A stretch of 64,000 bases of DNA, from the NCBI GenBank assembly GCA_041163745.1, contig JBEAQU010000024.1, forward strand, positions 1-64,000. The letters are read 5' to 3'. The position numbers and the translations under genes are program-made. Origin of the DNA: UBA6168 sp041163745. GTDB lineage: Bacteria > Bacteroidota > Bacteroidia > Chitinophagales > Saprospiraceae. Shown here piece by piece: positions 9,252 to 18,018 of the stretch (positions within the stretch are counted from its first letter, which is position 1; every line of letters starts with the position of its first letter). The notes beneath the pieces were generated by a model, which did not search any database, was not told where the DNA came from, and worked only from the letters and a program-made list of their open reading frames with translations.

Positions 9252-11444
9252 ATGCGAAGAAAGAAACAAAAATCAAAAAACCAGAAATTATCCTCTCTTC
9301 AGTTACAGTCAGAAGTGCTGCAAGTATTCAAGGAAAATCCAAGAAAGCAATACAATCCCCGGCAGATCTGCAAAAAGCTGGGGCTGGAGAACAACAAGGA
9401 TTCCGTCCTGCACGCCCTCTCGAAACTGACGGAGGCAGGCCAGCTTCAATCACTGGAGGATTTCAAGTTCAAACTACGGCGGGCGCCTTCGGCCGCTTTC
9501 GGTCCCCGCAGATTATACGAGGGAATCGTGGACATGACCCGCACCGGCACCGCTTACATCGAGTGCAAAGGAGAGGAAGAGGACATCTTCGTGGCGGCTG
9601 CCAAACTGGGCACCGCCCTGCACGGGGACCTCGTGCAGGTGGCGGGCTGGCGCCCCCGTGGCAGGCGCCGCCCGGAAGGCGAGGTCATCAAGGTCCTGGA
9701 ACGGGCGACGGAGCAGTTCGTAGGCACTTTGCACTTTGCCGGGGAACAAGCCGTCGTCCTTCCGGTCGGGGAGCATATCCCCATGGAAATCCTGCTTCCG
9801 GACAAAGAACTGCAGGGTGCCACCGAAGGCGACAAGGTGGTCGTTCTGATCACCAAGTGGCACAAACATCCCGGACAGCGCCCGGAAGGCCGGATCACTG
9901 CCGTGTTGGGCAGGGCGGGAAGCGACCTCGACATGAAGGTCATCCTTATCAACAACGGATTCGACCTCCAATTCCCGAAGGAAGTCCTGGCGGAAGCCGA
10001 CAGTTTCGCCGGCAGCATCCCGCTGCCGGAGATACACCGGCGCACAGATCTGCGACAAGTGACCACCTTCACCATAGACCCTGTAGATGCCAAGGACTTC
10101 GACGATGCCCTATCCATTCGAAAACTACCGAACGGGCATACGGAAGTGGGCGTCCATATCGCAGATGTCACACACTATGTCCAGACGGGAACAGCCCTGG
10201 ACCGGGAGGCCTACCACCGATCGACCTCCGTCTACCTGGTGGACCGGGTGTTGCCCATGTTGCCGGAGCGGCTTTCCAACGACCTTTGTTCCCTGCGGCC
10301 GAAGGAAGACAAGCTCACCTTCTCCGCCCTGTTCGAATTCGATCAGTCGGACACCTTGCTGCGTACCTGGTTCGGCAAGACGGTGATCCATTCCGACCAG
10401 CGTTTCACTTATGAGGAAGCGGAGGAACGGCTGGTATCCGGGAAGGGTACCTTCGCGCGGGAGTTGAAACAACTGAACCGCATCGCGCGGAAGCTTCGGG
10501 ACTTGCGTTTCAAGCAGGGTTCCATAGATTTCGATGTGGAGGAAGTGCGTTTTCGGTTGGACGAAGCGGGTGTGCCGGTGGAAGTCTATGTGAAGGAACG
10601 CCTGCAGGCACATCAACTTATTGAAGACCTGATGCTCCTGGCCAACCGGGAAGTCGCCCGATACATCCATAAGAAGGGGAGCGGAGAAATGGAGGTGCCG
10701 TTCGTTTACAGGGTGCACGATTACCCGGATCCGGAAAAAGTCCGGGAATTCGCTCTATTCGCAAAGACGATGGGCATCCAGCTCAAGACCGGCACACCGG
10801 CGGAAATCGCCGCTTCCTTCAACCGCCTGGTAACGGAAGCGGCTACCAACGAGAGTGTCAAGCTGTTGTTGCCCATTGCCATCCGCACCATGGCCAAAGC
10901 GGCTTATTCCACGGACAACATCGGGCATTACGGGCTCGGGTTCGATTTTTACACCCACTTCACTTCTCCGATCCGACGCTATGCGGATGTCCTGGTGCAC
11001 CGGATATTGGAACAGAACCTCGGAAATGACACCTGGCGCACGGACGGCGTGCGGCTGCACGACCAGTGCCTGCACATTTCCCTCCAGGAGCGCAAGGCCA
11101 TGCAGGCGGAACGGGAAAGCATCCGATACAAGCAAGTGGAATATATCCGGAAACATATCGGCGACACGTTCCTCGGATTGGTTTCGGGTATGATTGAACG
11201 AGGATTCTTTGTGGAGCTGACGGACAACAAATGCGAAGGGATGGTACCCTTCCATTCGCTGCCGGAGGCCTATGCGATCGAGGACGGCAGATTGGTTGCC
11301 CGTGGCATGCGGTCCGGCAGCTTGTTGAAAATCGGGGAACTTGTCAGGGTTCGGATTCTGTCCGCCGACCTGGAGCGTCGACAGATCGAGATGGAGCTTG
11401 TCTCGACAGAGATGCCGCACAAGAAAAACAACGGGAACCGTTGA
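9252..11444 (+). CDS. rnr: Ribonuclease R
   Basis: Processive 3'-5' exoribonuclease that degrades structured RNA. The 730-residue protein has a basic N-terminus (MRRKKQKSKNQ) and a winged-helix-like region (to about residue 75), cold-shock/OB domains, the RNB catalytic domain with DPVDAKDFDDALS (metal-binding aspartates, about residues 276-288) and HYGLGFDFYTHFTSPIRRYADVLVHR, then a C-terminal S1 domain (GDTFLGLVSGMIERGFFVEL). Length and order fit RNase R of the VacB type, not RNase II. It stands alone on the plus strand and ends 13 bases before a convergent gene. Confidence 0.96.
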   Translation: MRRKKQKSKNQKLSSLQLQSEVLQVFKENPRKQYNPRQICKKLGLENNKDSVLHALSKLTEAGQLQSLEDFKFKLRRAPSAAFGPRRLYEGIVDMTRTGTAYIECKGEEEDIFVAAAKLGTALHGDLVQVAGWRPRGRRRPEGEVIKVLERATEQFVGTLHFAGEQAVVLPVGEHIPMEILLPDKELQGATEGDKVVVLITKWHKHPGQRPEGRITAVLGRAGSDLDMKVILINNGFDLQFPKEVLAEADSFAGSIPLPEIHRRTDLRQVTTFTIDPVDAKDFDDALSIRKLPNGHTEVGVHIADVTHYVQTGTALDREAYHRSTSVYLVDRVLPMLPERLSNDLCSLRPKEDKLTFSALFEFDQSDTLLRTWFGKTVIHSDQRFTYEEAEERLVSGKGTFARELKQLNRIARKLRDLRFKQGSIDFDVEEVRFRLDEAGVPVEVYVKERLQAHQLIEDLMLLANREVARYIHKKGSGEMEVPFVYRVHDYPDPEKVREFALFAKTMGIQLKTGTPAEIAASFNRLVTEAATNESVKLLLPIAIRTMAKAAYSTDNIGHYGLGFDFYTHFTSPIRRYADVLVHRILEQNLGNDTWRTDGVRLHDQCLHISLQERKAMQAERESIRYKQVEYIRKHIGDTFLGLVSGMIERGFFVELTDNKCEGMVPFHSLPEAYAIEDGRLVARGMRSGSLLKIGELVRVRILSADLERRQIEMELVSTEMPHKKNNGNR

Positions 11445-11457
11445 TCCGCCGGTCGCG

Positions 11458-12036
11458 TCAGAATACGGAAAACAGGGCGACGGCCGCCACGATGAGGATC
11501 GCGACGACCAGGAAATACTGGAATACGCCCCATTTGTTTCGGTATTCGTTGTAAAGCAGGTCGACACAATCCTTCCATTTCAGTGTGCTGACAATCGGCT
11601 CGAAGCCCATGAAGAAATACCGGCGTCCTTGTTTGTGCAGGTTTCCATGTTTCCGCAGGATGAAGAAACGAGCGTTGAGAAAAGCCAGTTCGAAGAGTTC
11701 GCTTCTGCCGGGACCTGCGTTCCCGCCTTGTTCGATGATGATTTTGTTCGTCCCGTCCAACAGGCGCCAACGACCTTTGCTCACATTGCCGTCCACGGAC
11801 TGCAGATACTCGCCGTCCTCATTGAAAAAATGTAAGACGGATTCCTGGAATCCGGGATCATCCCGGATTTCCAGCCACGGCTTACCACCCGGCAATACAT
11901 AGAAATGCTGTTCGCGAAGGTCTTCCCCCAAGTGTAGGATGTCAGGTAGGACTGCATCAAGGTAATCATCAAGGGATTCGCGATGCGGAAGATCAATCTC
12001 AAAGGTCTCTTCTATGTCGTCCAACGGATTCTTCAT
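11458..12036 (-). CDS. Hypothetical C-tail-anchored membrane protein
   Basis: Predicted 192-residue protein, family not recognised. It has an acidic N-terminus (MKNPLDDIEETFEIDL), a soluble middle part with alternating beta-like segments (KGRWRLLDGTNKIIIEQGG, reminiscent of lipocalin-type domains) and one C-terminal membrane helix (YFLVVAILIVAAVALFSVF) that ends at the last residue. That topology suggests a tail-anchored or single-pass protein with a cytoplasmic domain. The start at 12036 is favoured because a perfect TACCTTTG -7 element lies at 12093-12100, downstream of the alternative Met at 12135. It converges on rnr and diverges from the TPR gene. Confidence 0.7.
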   Translation of the reverse strand: MKNPLDDIEETFEIDLPHRESLDDYLDAVLPDILHLGEDLREQHFYVLPGGKPWLEIRDDPGFQESVLHFFNEDGEYLQSVDGNVSKGRWRLLDGTNKIIIEQGGNAGPGRSELFELAFLNARFFILRKHGNLHKQGRRYFFMGFEPIVSTLKWKDCVDLLYNEYRNKWGVFQYFLVVAILIVAAVALFSVF

Positions 12037-12092
12037 AAGTTTCGGCTGTCTGTCAGCAGGTGGCAATGGCCGCGTAGGCCCCACCTTCCGTA

Positions 12093-12100
12093 CAAAGGTA
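12093..12100 (-). promoter_or_regulatory. Candidate -7 element for the tail-anchored protein gene
   Basis: Minus strand TACCTTTG matches TAnnTTTG exactly, about 57 bases upstream of the chosen ATG. No -33 match was found at the usual spacing. Confidence 0.4.
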
Positions 12101-12329
12101 AAAAATATAAGGTTGGCGCATGCCGATGATTTCATACGCCTGGTGCAGCCAATGTCCGTAAGACCGCATCGCAGGCAATGCTTACATTCCCTTACATTTG
12201 GCAGGTTCTCCTTGACACCGGCATACCGGGTCAGGTGAGGAAGTTGATGTGGCGGCAGTCCTGGCTCAAGCTACCGTAAAGGATGCCTCGAAAGACATGG
12301 GCCGCTCCAGGTGGTCAGAACACAACCGT

Positions 12330-13847
12330 ATGAAAAACAGTATCGGGTGGGGGATTTTAGTCTTCTTGGTGTCGGTAAGGCTGTCCACAGCGATTGCGGC
12401 AGCCGATCCTGTCCGGGGACATTACACCTGGAATCCAAGGCTGAAGGCAGTGTACGGACAGATCATGGAATTCCGGCTGGCGGAAGCTTCTTCGGAACTG
12501 GCGGAGGCCACGCGGCAGGATCCCCGCAATCTGTTGATTCTGCACCTGGAGAACTATGTCGACTTCCTTCGGTGCTACCTCGACGAGGACGAGGGGCGAT
12601 TCAGACAACTGGAATCCAACAAGGACAGCAGGATCCGCCGTATTCGGGAGGAGGGGGATGCGACATCTCCTTACCACTTGTACCTGCAGGCCGACATTCT
12701 GTTGCAATGGGCCTTGGCGAGGTTGAAGTACAACGATTATACGACAGCCGTGCTGGATGCAAACCGGGCTTTCCGAATTTTGTCCACCAACCAGGAACGG
12801 TTTCCCGATTTCCTGCCCAACCGCAAGGACCTCGGCATCCTGAAGGGCATCGTCGGCACGATACCGGCGACATACCAACAGCTCCTGGCCAGGTTCAGCC
12901 GGCTGCAGGGAACCATGGAGGAAGCGCGGGAAGACTTGCGGGCCGCGCTGGCTGCCGGGCCCGAAGGAACCTATGTCTATTATCCCGAGACGGTCGTTTT
13001 CCTCACCTTCTTTCAACTGTTGCTGGAGAACGATGCGGCGGCGGCCTGGCGCACCGTCGGCAAGCTGACACCCTCTCCCGAGCGAAGCCCGCTCACCACC
13101 TACGTCAAGGCGCAGGTGGCCCTGCGGACCTACCGTGGGGACGAAGCCGTCCGTACCTTGCAGAACCGTCCCCGCGGCAGTCGCTACCATCCCTTGCCAT
13201 ATTTGGAATACATGATGGGCAATGCCAAGCTACAGCGCCTGGATTCGGATGCGGACCGCCACTTTCGGCAATTTGTCCTCCAATTCGGTGGACGGCAGCA
13301 TCTGAAGGACGCCCACCGCAAACTTGCCTGGCATGCATGGGTGGTCCGGCAGGATTCCGCAGCTTATTTTCGGCATATGGCGGCCTGCCGGACGGCCGGA
13401 CGGCCAGACAACGGCACCGACCAGGAGGCGCACCGACAGGCGGGGCGATCAGACCTTCCGGCACCGGCGTTGTTGAAAGCACGGTTGTTGTTCGACGGCG
13501 GGCATTTCGACCGGGCGCTGGCCGTGCTTTCAGACCCGTCGGTTCGGCTACATCTTATGAAGCCAGAAGAACGTCTGGAGTACACCTACCGCCTCGGAAG
13601 AATCCACCACCAGGACGGGCGGATGGAGCAGGCCGTGCAGCAATATGTCCGGACCCTGGATGAAGGAGCCGACGCACCGTATTATTTTGCCTGCCGGGCT
13701 GCCCTCGAACTGGGGAACATCCACGCCGTCCTAGGGCATTATGCAGCTGCCAGGCGATTTTACCAGCAATGTCTGCGGATGGAACCGCAGGAACATGCCA
13801 TGGGGCTTCATCAACAGGCCAAGGCAGGGCTCAAGCGCCTACCATGA
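12330..13847 (+). CDS. Exported TPR-repeat protein
   Basis: A 505-residue protein with a signal peptide (MKNSIGWGILVFLVSV, cleavage probably after TAIAA) and helical tetratricopeptide-like repeats throughout: AEASSELAEATRQDPRNLL (about residue 50), LARLKYNDYTTAVLDANRAF, MEEAREDLRAALAAGPEG, and near the C-terminus MEQAVQQYVRTLDEGADAPYY and YAAARRFYQQCLRMEPQ. Such proteins act as periplasmic or outer-membrane-associated protein-interaction scaffolds; no catalytic domain is visible. The start was set at the Met of the signal peptide rather than the Met 27 codons upstream. It stands alone between a divergent gene and tRNA-Met. Confidence 0.8.
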   Translation: MKNSIGWGILVFLVSVRLSTAIAAADPVRGHYTWNPRLKAVYGQIMEFRLAEASSELAEATRQDPRNLLILHLENYVDFLRCYLDEDEGRFRQLESNKDSRIRRIREEGDATSPYHLYLQADILLQWALARLKYNDYTTAVLDANRAFRILSTNQERFPDFLPNRKDLGILKGIVGTIPATYQQLLARFSRLQGTMEEAREDLRAALAAGPEGTYVYYPETVVFLTFFQLLLENDAAAAWRTVGKLTPSPERSPLTTYVKAQVALRTYRGDEAVRTLQNRPRGSRYHPLPYLEYMMGNAKLQRLDSDADRHFRQFVLQFGGRQHLKDAHRKLAWHAWVVRQDSAAYFRHMAACRTAGRPDNGTDQEAHRQAGRSDLPAPALLKARLLFDGGHFDRALAVLSDPSVRLHLMKPEERLEYTYRLGRIHHQDGRMEQAVQQYVRTLDEGADAPYYFACRAALELGNIHAVLGHYAAARRFYQQCLRMEPQEHAMGLHQQAKAGLKRLP

Positions 13848-13921
13848 TCTGCCGCCGAGCGGCGAAGCGTCATACCGGAAAAAGTTTTTTCAAAAGAATA
13901 CTCGATAAAGATGAATTGACC

Positions 13922-13929
13922 TATATTTG
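13922..13929 (+). promoter_or_regulatory. -7 element for tRNA-Met
   Basis: TATATTTG is an exact TAnnTTTG match 13 bases upstream of the mature tRNA 5' end, a usual distance for a stand-alone tRNA gene. No clear -33 element. Confidence 0.5.
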
Positions 13930-13942
13930 TGCGCTCGAAAAT

Positions 13943-14016
13943 GGCGCGGTAGCTCAGCTGGTTAGAGCGTGTGATTCATAATCACAAGGTCGGCGGTTCA
14001 AGCCCGCCTCGCGCTA
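13943..14016 (+). tRNA. tRNA-Met (anticodon CAT)
   Basis: A full cloverleaf can be drawn: acceptor GGCGCGG with TCGCGCT, D arm GCTC/GAGC, anticodon arm TGTGA-TTCATAA-TCACA with CAT at the centre, a five-base variable loop, T arm GGCGG-TTCAAGC-CCGCC and discriminator A. The acceptor begins and ends with G-T pairs. CCA is not fully encoded (ACCTT follows), so it would be added enzymatically. CAT is also the genomic anticodon of tRNA-Ile2 (lysidine modified); elongator Met is the likelier reading but is not certain. It is not an initiator form, which would have an unpaired first base and a GGG/CCC anticodon stem. Confidence 0.93.
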
Positions 14017-14023
14017 CCTTCCG

Positions 14024-14048
14024 AAAGCCGGTTCCTGCCGGCTTTTTT
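14024..14048 (+). terminator. Intrinsic terminator of tRNA-Met
   Basis: AAAGCCGG (14024-14031), loop TTCCTG, CCGGCTTT (14038-14045) followed by more T. A strong GC stem with a T-run begins 8 bases after the tRNA. Confidence 0.85.
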
Positions 14049-14272
14049 CATTTCCACTCCACTCAACGTAAACGCACGACGCCGGTGCGAACTTGACGTA
14101 CGTCCCGGGATGCGGCTGTCAAAGCCCGTGCCGAAGGGGAAATGCCGTCTCATCCAACACGAGCGGCGGATAGCCTATTCACCACGACAACGACGGATTG
14201 GCAAAGGTCCGAAAGGCAGTCTTATCCCTTGCAGCTTACCCTCATCGGAACGTAATTGTGGAAGGAAGCCAT

Positions 14273-14280
14273 TATATTTG
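14273..14280 (+). promoter_or_regulatory. -7 element for purL
   Basis: TATATTTG matches TAnnTTTG exactly. Transcription would start near 14287, which places the ATGs at 14198 and 14282 outside the message and selects the ATG at 14312 as the purL start. Confidence 0.5.
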
Positions 14281-14311
14281 CATGGTCTTCCAACAACAAA
14301 AAAGCCATTCC

Positions 14312-16552
14312 ATGCAAAAAACAACACCTGCCGTTTCGGTCCAGACGGCCCTGCAGCTCGGCCTGACGGCAGATGAATTCGAACGAATAAAGGCCATCCT
14401 GGGGAAGGAACCCAATTTCACGGAACTGAGCATCTATTCCGTCATGTGGTCCGAGCATTGCTCCTACAAGAACAGCATACGCTGGTTGAAGACCCTGCCA
14501 CGGGAGGGCGGAAAATTGTTGGTCGGCGCGGGAGAGGAGAACGCCGGACTGGTAGACATCGGAGACGGCCTGGCCTGTGCCTTCAAGATAGAATCCCACA
14601 ACCACCCGTCCGCCATAGAGCCCTACCAAGGAGCGGCCACCGGTGTAGGGGGCATTCACCGCGACATCTTCACCATGGGCGCCCGTCCGATAGCCGCTCT
14701 CAATTCCCTTCGTTTCGGCGACCCGGCACTACGACATACCCGTCACCTGATGCGGGGTGTCGTCAAAGGCATCGGCGACTACGGCAACAGTTTCGGTGTG
14801 CCCACGGTCGGCGGAGAGGTTTATTTCAATGCATGTTACAACCAGAACATATTGGTCAACGCCATGTCCGTCGGCATCGTCAAGGTCGGGGAGACTGTCT
14901 CCGCCATAGCCGAGGGAGTCGGAAATCCAGTGTTCATCGTGGGTTCCCGTACCGGTAAAGACGGTATCCACGGGGCCACCTTCGCCTCAGCGGACCTGCA
15001 CGAGGAGAGTCACGAGGATCTGCCAGCCGTCCAGGTCGGAGACCCGTTCCAGGAAAAGCTGCTCCTGGAAGCAACCCTGGAAGCCATCCGGACGGGCAGT
15101 ATCGTGGGGATGCAGGACATGGGTGCGGCGGGCATCACCTGCTCCACTTCCGAGATGAGTGCCAAAGGCCATGCCGGTATGCGTATCGACCTGGACAAGG
15201 TGCCTACCCGGCAGACGGGCATGGCGCCCTGGGAAATCCTGCTTTCCGAAAGCCAGGAAAGGATGCTGCTTGTCCTGCAGAAAGATGATACCGCCAAAGT
15301 CAAGGAAATATTCGACAAATGGGACCTCACTTGCGTTCAAATCGGGGAGGTCACGGATGACGGCGTGTTGAATTATTACTTCCACGGGGAGCTCGTCGCC
15401 AGCGTCCCTGCGGAATCCTTGGTGCTGGGAGGAGGTGCACCGGTCTACGAGCGTACTTACTCACGGCCGGCCTACCTGGACGACCTGGCCGGCTTCGATC
15501 TGTCGGCGATCCCGATGACATCGGATCTTGCGGATGCTGCCAGGCAGCTGTTCCGTTCCCCGAACCTGGTCTCCCGTCGTTGGATCTATGAGCAGTACGA
15601 CAGCATGGTGAGGACCAACAACCTCACTACCAACGCGCCTTCCGATGCCTCCGTGATAAGGATAGACGGTACGGAAAGCTGTCTTGCGCTGACGGTCGAC
15701 TGCAATGCGGCCTTCGTAAAAGCCGATCCATACATGGGCGGCATGATTGCGGTGGCGGAGGCGGCCCGTAATATTGTCTGCTCCGGCGGAAAACCTGTCG
15801 CCATCACCAACTGCCTCAATTTCGGTAATCCGTACCACCCGGAAGTCTACTATCAGTTCGTCCATGCCATCCGTGGCATGGGGGATGCCTGCCGGAAGTT
15901 CGACACACCGGTAACCGGTGGAAATGTAAGTTTTTACAACCAATCCACGTCCGAGGGAGCGGTGGAACCCGTCTTTCCGACGCCGGTCATCGGCATGGTA
16001 GGTGTCCTGGAGAATCGTAGGCTGCACACCACCTTGGATTTCAAAGGTGAGGGAGACCATATCTACCTGCTCGGAAATTGTTACAACGACCTTGGCAGTT
16101 CCGAATACCTGCGGGTGGTCCATCAGGTGCCCCTATCCCCGGCTCCGGTGTTCGATTTGTCCGACGAGTTCGAGCTTCACCGTCTGGTGGAACGGATTAT
16201 CCGGGCGGGCTTCGTCCGCTCCGCCCACGATGTTTCGGAAGGCGGGCTGTTCATGTGCCTGATGGAAAGTGCCATGGCCGGTGGATTTGGATTTCAAATC
16301 GAGACGACGGAAACCTTCCGGAAAGATTGTTTCCTTTTCGGGGAAAGCCAGGGAAGGGTGGTTGTGACGGTATCGGCGGATCAGGACGATGCCTTCAGGC
16401 AGTTGCTGTTCGGGCAGCATGTATCCTTCACCAAACTTGGCGAAGTTTTTGGAAAAGAAGCCGTCATAGATAAAGAAAACTTCGGAAGTATCGCGGCTTG
16501 GCGGGAGACACACCTGACCGTCCTCGGTGACATGATGGACCAGCATGCCTGA
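14312..16552 (+). CDS. purL: Phosphoribosylformylglycinamidine synthase, PurL subunit
   Basis: ATP-dependent amidation of FGAR to FGAM in purine synthesis. At 746 residues it is the small (PurQ/PurS-dependent) PurL form, not the fused 1200-residue enzyme. Diagnostic segments are MWSEHCSYKNSIRWLKTLP near the N-terminus, KIESHNHPSAIEPYQGAATGVGG with the catalytic His, DIFTMGARPIA, and in the second half GGMIAVAEAARNIVCSGG and CRKFDTPVTGGNVSFYNQ. The start MQKTTPAVSVQ is chosen because the -7 element at 14273-14280 sits immediately upstream. purQ and purS are not in the window, so the complex partners must be encoded elsewhere. Confidence 0.95.
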   Translation: MQKTTPAVSVQTALQLGLTADEFERIKAILGKEPNFTELSIYSVMWSEHCSYKNSIRWLKTLPREGGKLLVGAGEENAGLVDIGDGLACAFKIESHNHPSAIEPYQGAATGVGGIHRDIFTMGARPIAALNSLRFGDPALRHTRHLMRGVVKGIGDYGNSFGVPTVGGEVYFNACYNQNILVNAMSVGIVKVGETVSAIAEGVGNPVFIVGSRTGKDGIHGATFASADLHEESHEDLPAVQVGDPFQEKLLLEATLEAIRTGSIVGMQDMGAAGITCSTSEMSAKGHAGMRIDLDKVPTRQTGMAPWEILLSESQERMLLVLQKDDTAKVKEIFDKWDLTCVQIGEVTDDGVLNYYFHGELVASVPAESLVLGGGAPVYERTYSRPAYLDDLAGFDLSAIPMTSDLADAARQLFRSPNLVSRRWIYEQYDSMVRTNNLTTNAPSDASVIRIDGTESCLALTVDCNAAFVKADPYMGGMIAVAEAARNIVCSGGKPVAITNCLNFGNPYHPEVYYQFVHAIRGMGDACRKFDTPVTGGNVSFYNQSTSEGAVEPVFPTPVIGMVGVLENRRLHTTLDFKGEGDHIYLLGNCYNDLGSSEYLRVVHQVPLSPAPVFDLSDEFELHRLVERIIRAGFVRSAHDVSEGGLFMCLMESAMAGGFGFQIETTETFRKDCFLFGESQGRVVVTVSADQDDAFRQLLFGQHVSFTKLGEVFGKEAVIDKENFGSIAAWRETHLTVLGDMMDQHA

Positions 16553-16670
16553 AAAGGGTGCTCGCCCCACCCGGCGAACCGCTTGGAAAAGCGCGCGCCG
16601 GCTGAACAGAAGCCTGACTCCCCGCGTTTTCCTTAGATAATCTGCAACCAACAACCAGACAATAACTACC

Positions 16671-17822
16671 ATGTCAATCAAATATTTCAACATCGGGATC
16701 CTCGCCATCACAGCCCTGCTCTTCCATGCCTGCGGCGGGGATGCCGGCAGCAAAGGACTGACCGTCTCCGGCACCATCAACCAAGGCAGCAACATACAGC
16801 TGTTCCTGGACAGGCTGGGGCTGGGACCTAACGGAGCCAACCTTGTGATCGGCAAAGCGGATCTCGGCGCAGGCGGGACATTCGAGCTTGCTTTGCCGGA
16901 AAGACCGGAAGCGGGCCTGTACAGGCTGCGGGTGGGGGAGCAATCGATCACGTTGGTATTGGACGGTTCGGAACAAAACATAACGATCCAGGGCGACCTG
17001 GGCACCCTGAATCAAATGAACTACCAAGTAACGGGATCCGCGGGTACCACTACCTACCGGGATGTCATCCGGCGACTGATGGCCAGGTCCATGAACGTGG
17101 ACGACCTCAAGGTTTTTGTGGATACCACCTCCAACCCCTACACGGCCATATACACCTGCATCCAAGCCATCGGCAACAATGCCTCGCTGATGGATATCTA
17201 TAAGAAGGCCGAAGCACGCCTGGCGGAGACCTATCCAAACAGCGGTTATCTGGCGGATTACCGGGCGCTGATGGCCAACGTCCAGCGTTCAGCCACCAAT
17301 CCCGGCAGGAGCAACGGTTTCCAATTCATCGATGCCGGCAACAGACAGACAGCCCCGGACATCAAGCTGCCGGATCCGAGCGGCAAAGAGTACGCCCTCT
17401 CCGAACTCAAAGGCAAGGTCGTCCTGTTGGATTTCTGGGCCAGCTGGTGCAGACCCTGCAGAATGGAAAACCCCAATGTCGTCAAGATTTACAACCGCTA
17501 CAAAGACCGTGGATTCACTGTTTTCAGCGTCTCCCTGGACGGCGTGGATTCCCGCCAGCGCAATGCCCTGCAAAACGATGCCGGAAAGATCAACGAAGCC
17601 TTGCAAATGCAGCGAAAACGCTGGAAGGAGGCCATCCAGGCGGACGGTCTGGTTTGGGATTACCATGTCAGCGACCTGAAAAAATGGGAATGCGAACCGG
17701 CGGGATTATACGGGGTGAGCAGCATCCCCCGGACATTCATGATCGACAGGGAGGGCAATATCGCAGCCGTCAACCTACGAGGAGCCGAACAAATCGAGGA
17801 AACTTTGCTGAAGCTGCTCTGA
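16671..17822 (+). CDS. TlpA/ResA-like thioredoxin lipoprotein with DUF4369-type N-terminus
   Basis: Predicted periplasm-facing lipoprotein thiol-disulfide oxidoreductase. The signal peptide ends in LLFHACGG (lipobox Cys about residue 21). Residues 30-130 form a beta-rich domain like the DUF4369 domain common before thioredoxin folds in Bacteroidota (LTVSGTINQGSNIQLFLDR). A helical linker follows, and from about residue 225 a thioredoxin fold with WASWCRPCR (C260, C263), FSVSLDG and the cis-Pro segment VSSIPRTFMIDREG. This architecture is typical of redox proteins for cytochrome maturation or general disulfide reduction. It is alone between purL and a GT4 gene, so the partner is unknown. Confidence 0.9.
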   Translation: MSIKYFNIGILAITALLFHACGGDAGSKGLTVSGTINQGSNIQLFLDRLGLGPNGANLVIGKADLGAGGTFELALPERPEAGLYRLRVGEQSITLVLDGSEQNITIQGDLGTLNQMNYQVTGSAGTTTYRDVIRRLMARSMNVDDLKVFVDTTSNPYTAIYTCIQAIGNNASLMDIYKKAEARLAETYPNSGYLADYRALMANVQRSATNPGRSNGFQFIDAGNRQTAPDIKLPDPSGKEYALSELKGKVVLLDFWASWCRPCRMENPNVVKIYNRYKDRGFTVFSVSLDGVDSRQRNALQNDAGKINEALQMQRKRWKEAIQADGLVWDYHVSDLKKWECEPAGLYGVSSIPRTFMIDREGNIAAVNLRGAEQIEETLLKLL

Positions 17823-18018
17823 CATGTCAAAGGCGGACCGAATCCAGGTTGCCGAACTCCTGTTCAGACCGCTGAGCAGACGTAAACATTAGCTTCCGTA
17901 CGGACACCTGCAGCATGGCTGCCCCGCCGACCAAACTTGGCTTTGACCTGGATTGCAATATTGTGCGGTATCATCCAGCGCCGGATCTCGCCGAAATAGG
18001 GTCCATGACCACGGGTAC

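Noticed and set aside
9083..10414. A 443-residue plus-strand frame overlapping rnr
   Set aside because: It is out of frame with RNase R, which has all catalytic motifs. Its Arg/Pro/Gly-rich composition is that of a shadow frame in GC-rich DNA.
12311..13663. A 450-residue frame overlapping the TPR gene
   Set aside because: No signal peptide or domain; the overlapping frame has regular TPR helices and a signal peptide.
14198..14311. Upstream ATGs for purL at 14198 and 14282
   Set aside because: A TATATTTG -7 element at 14273-14280 predicts transcription start downstream of both.
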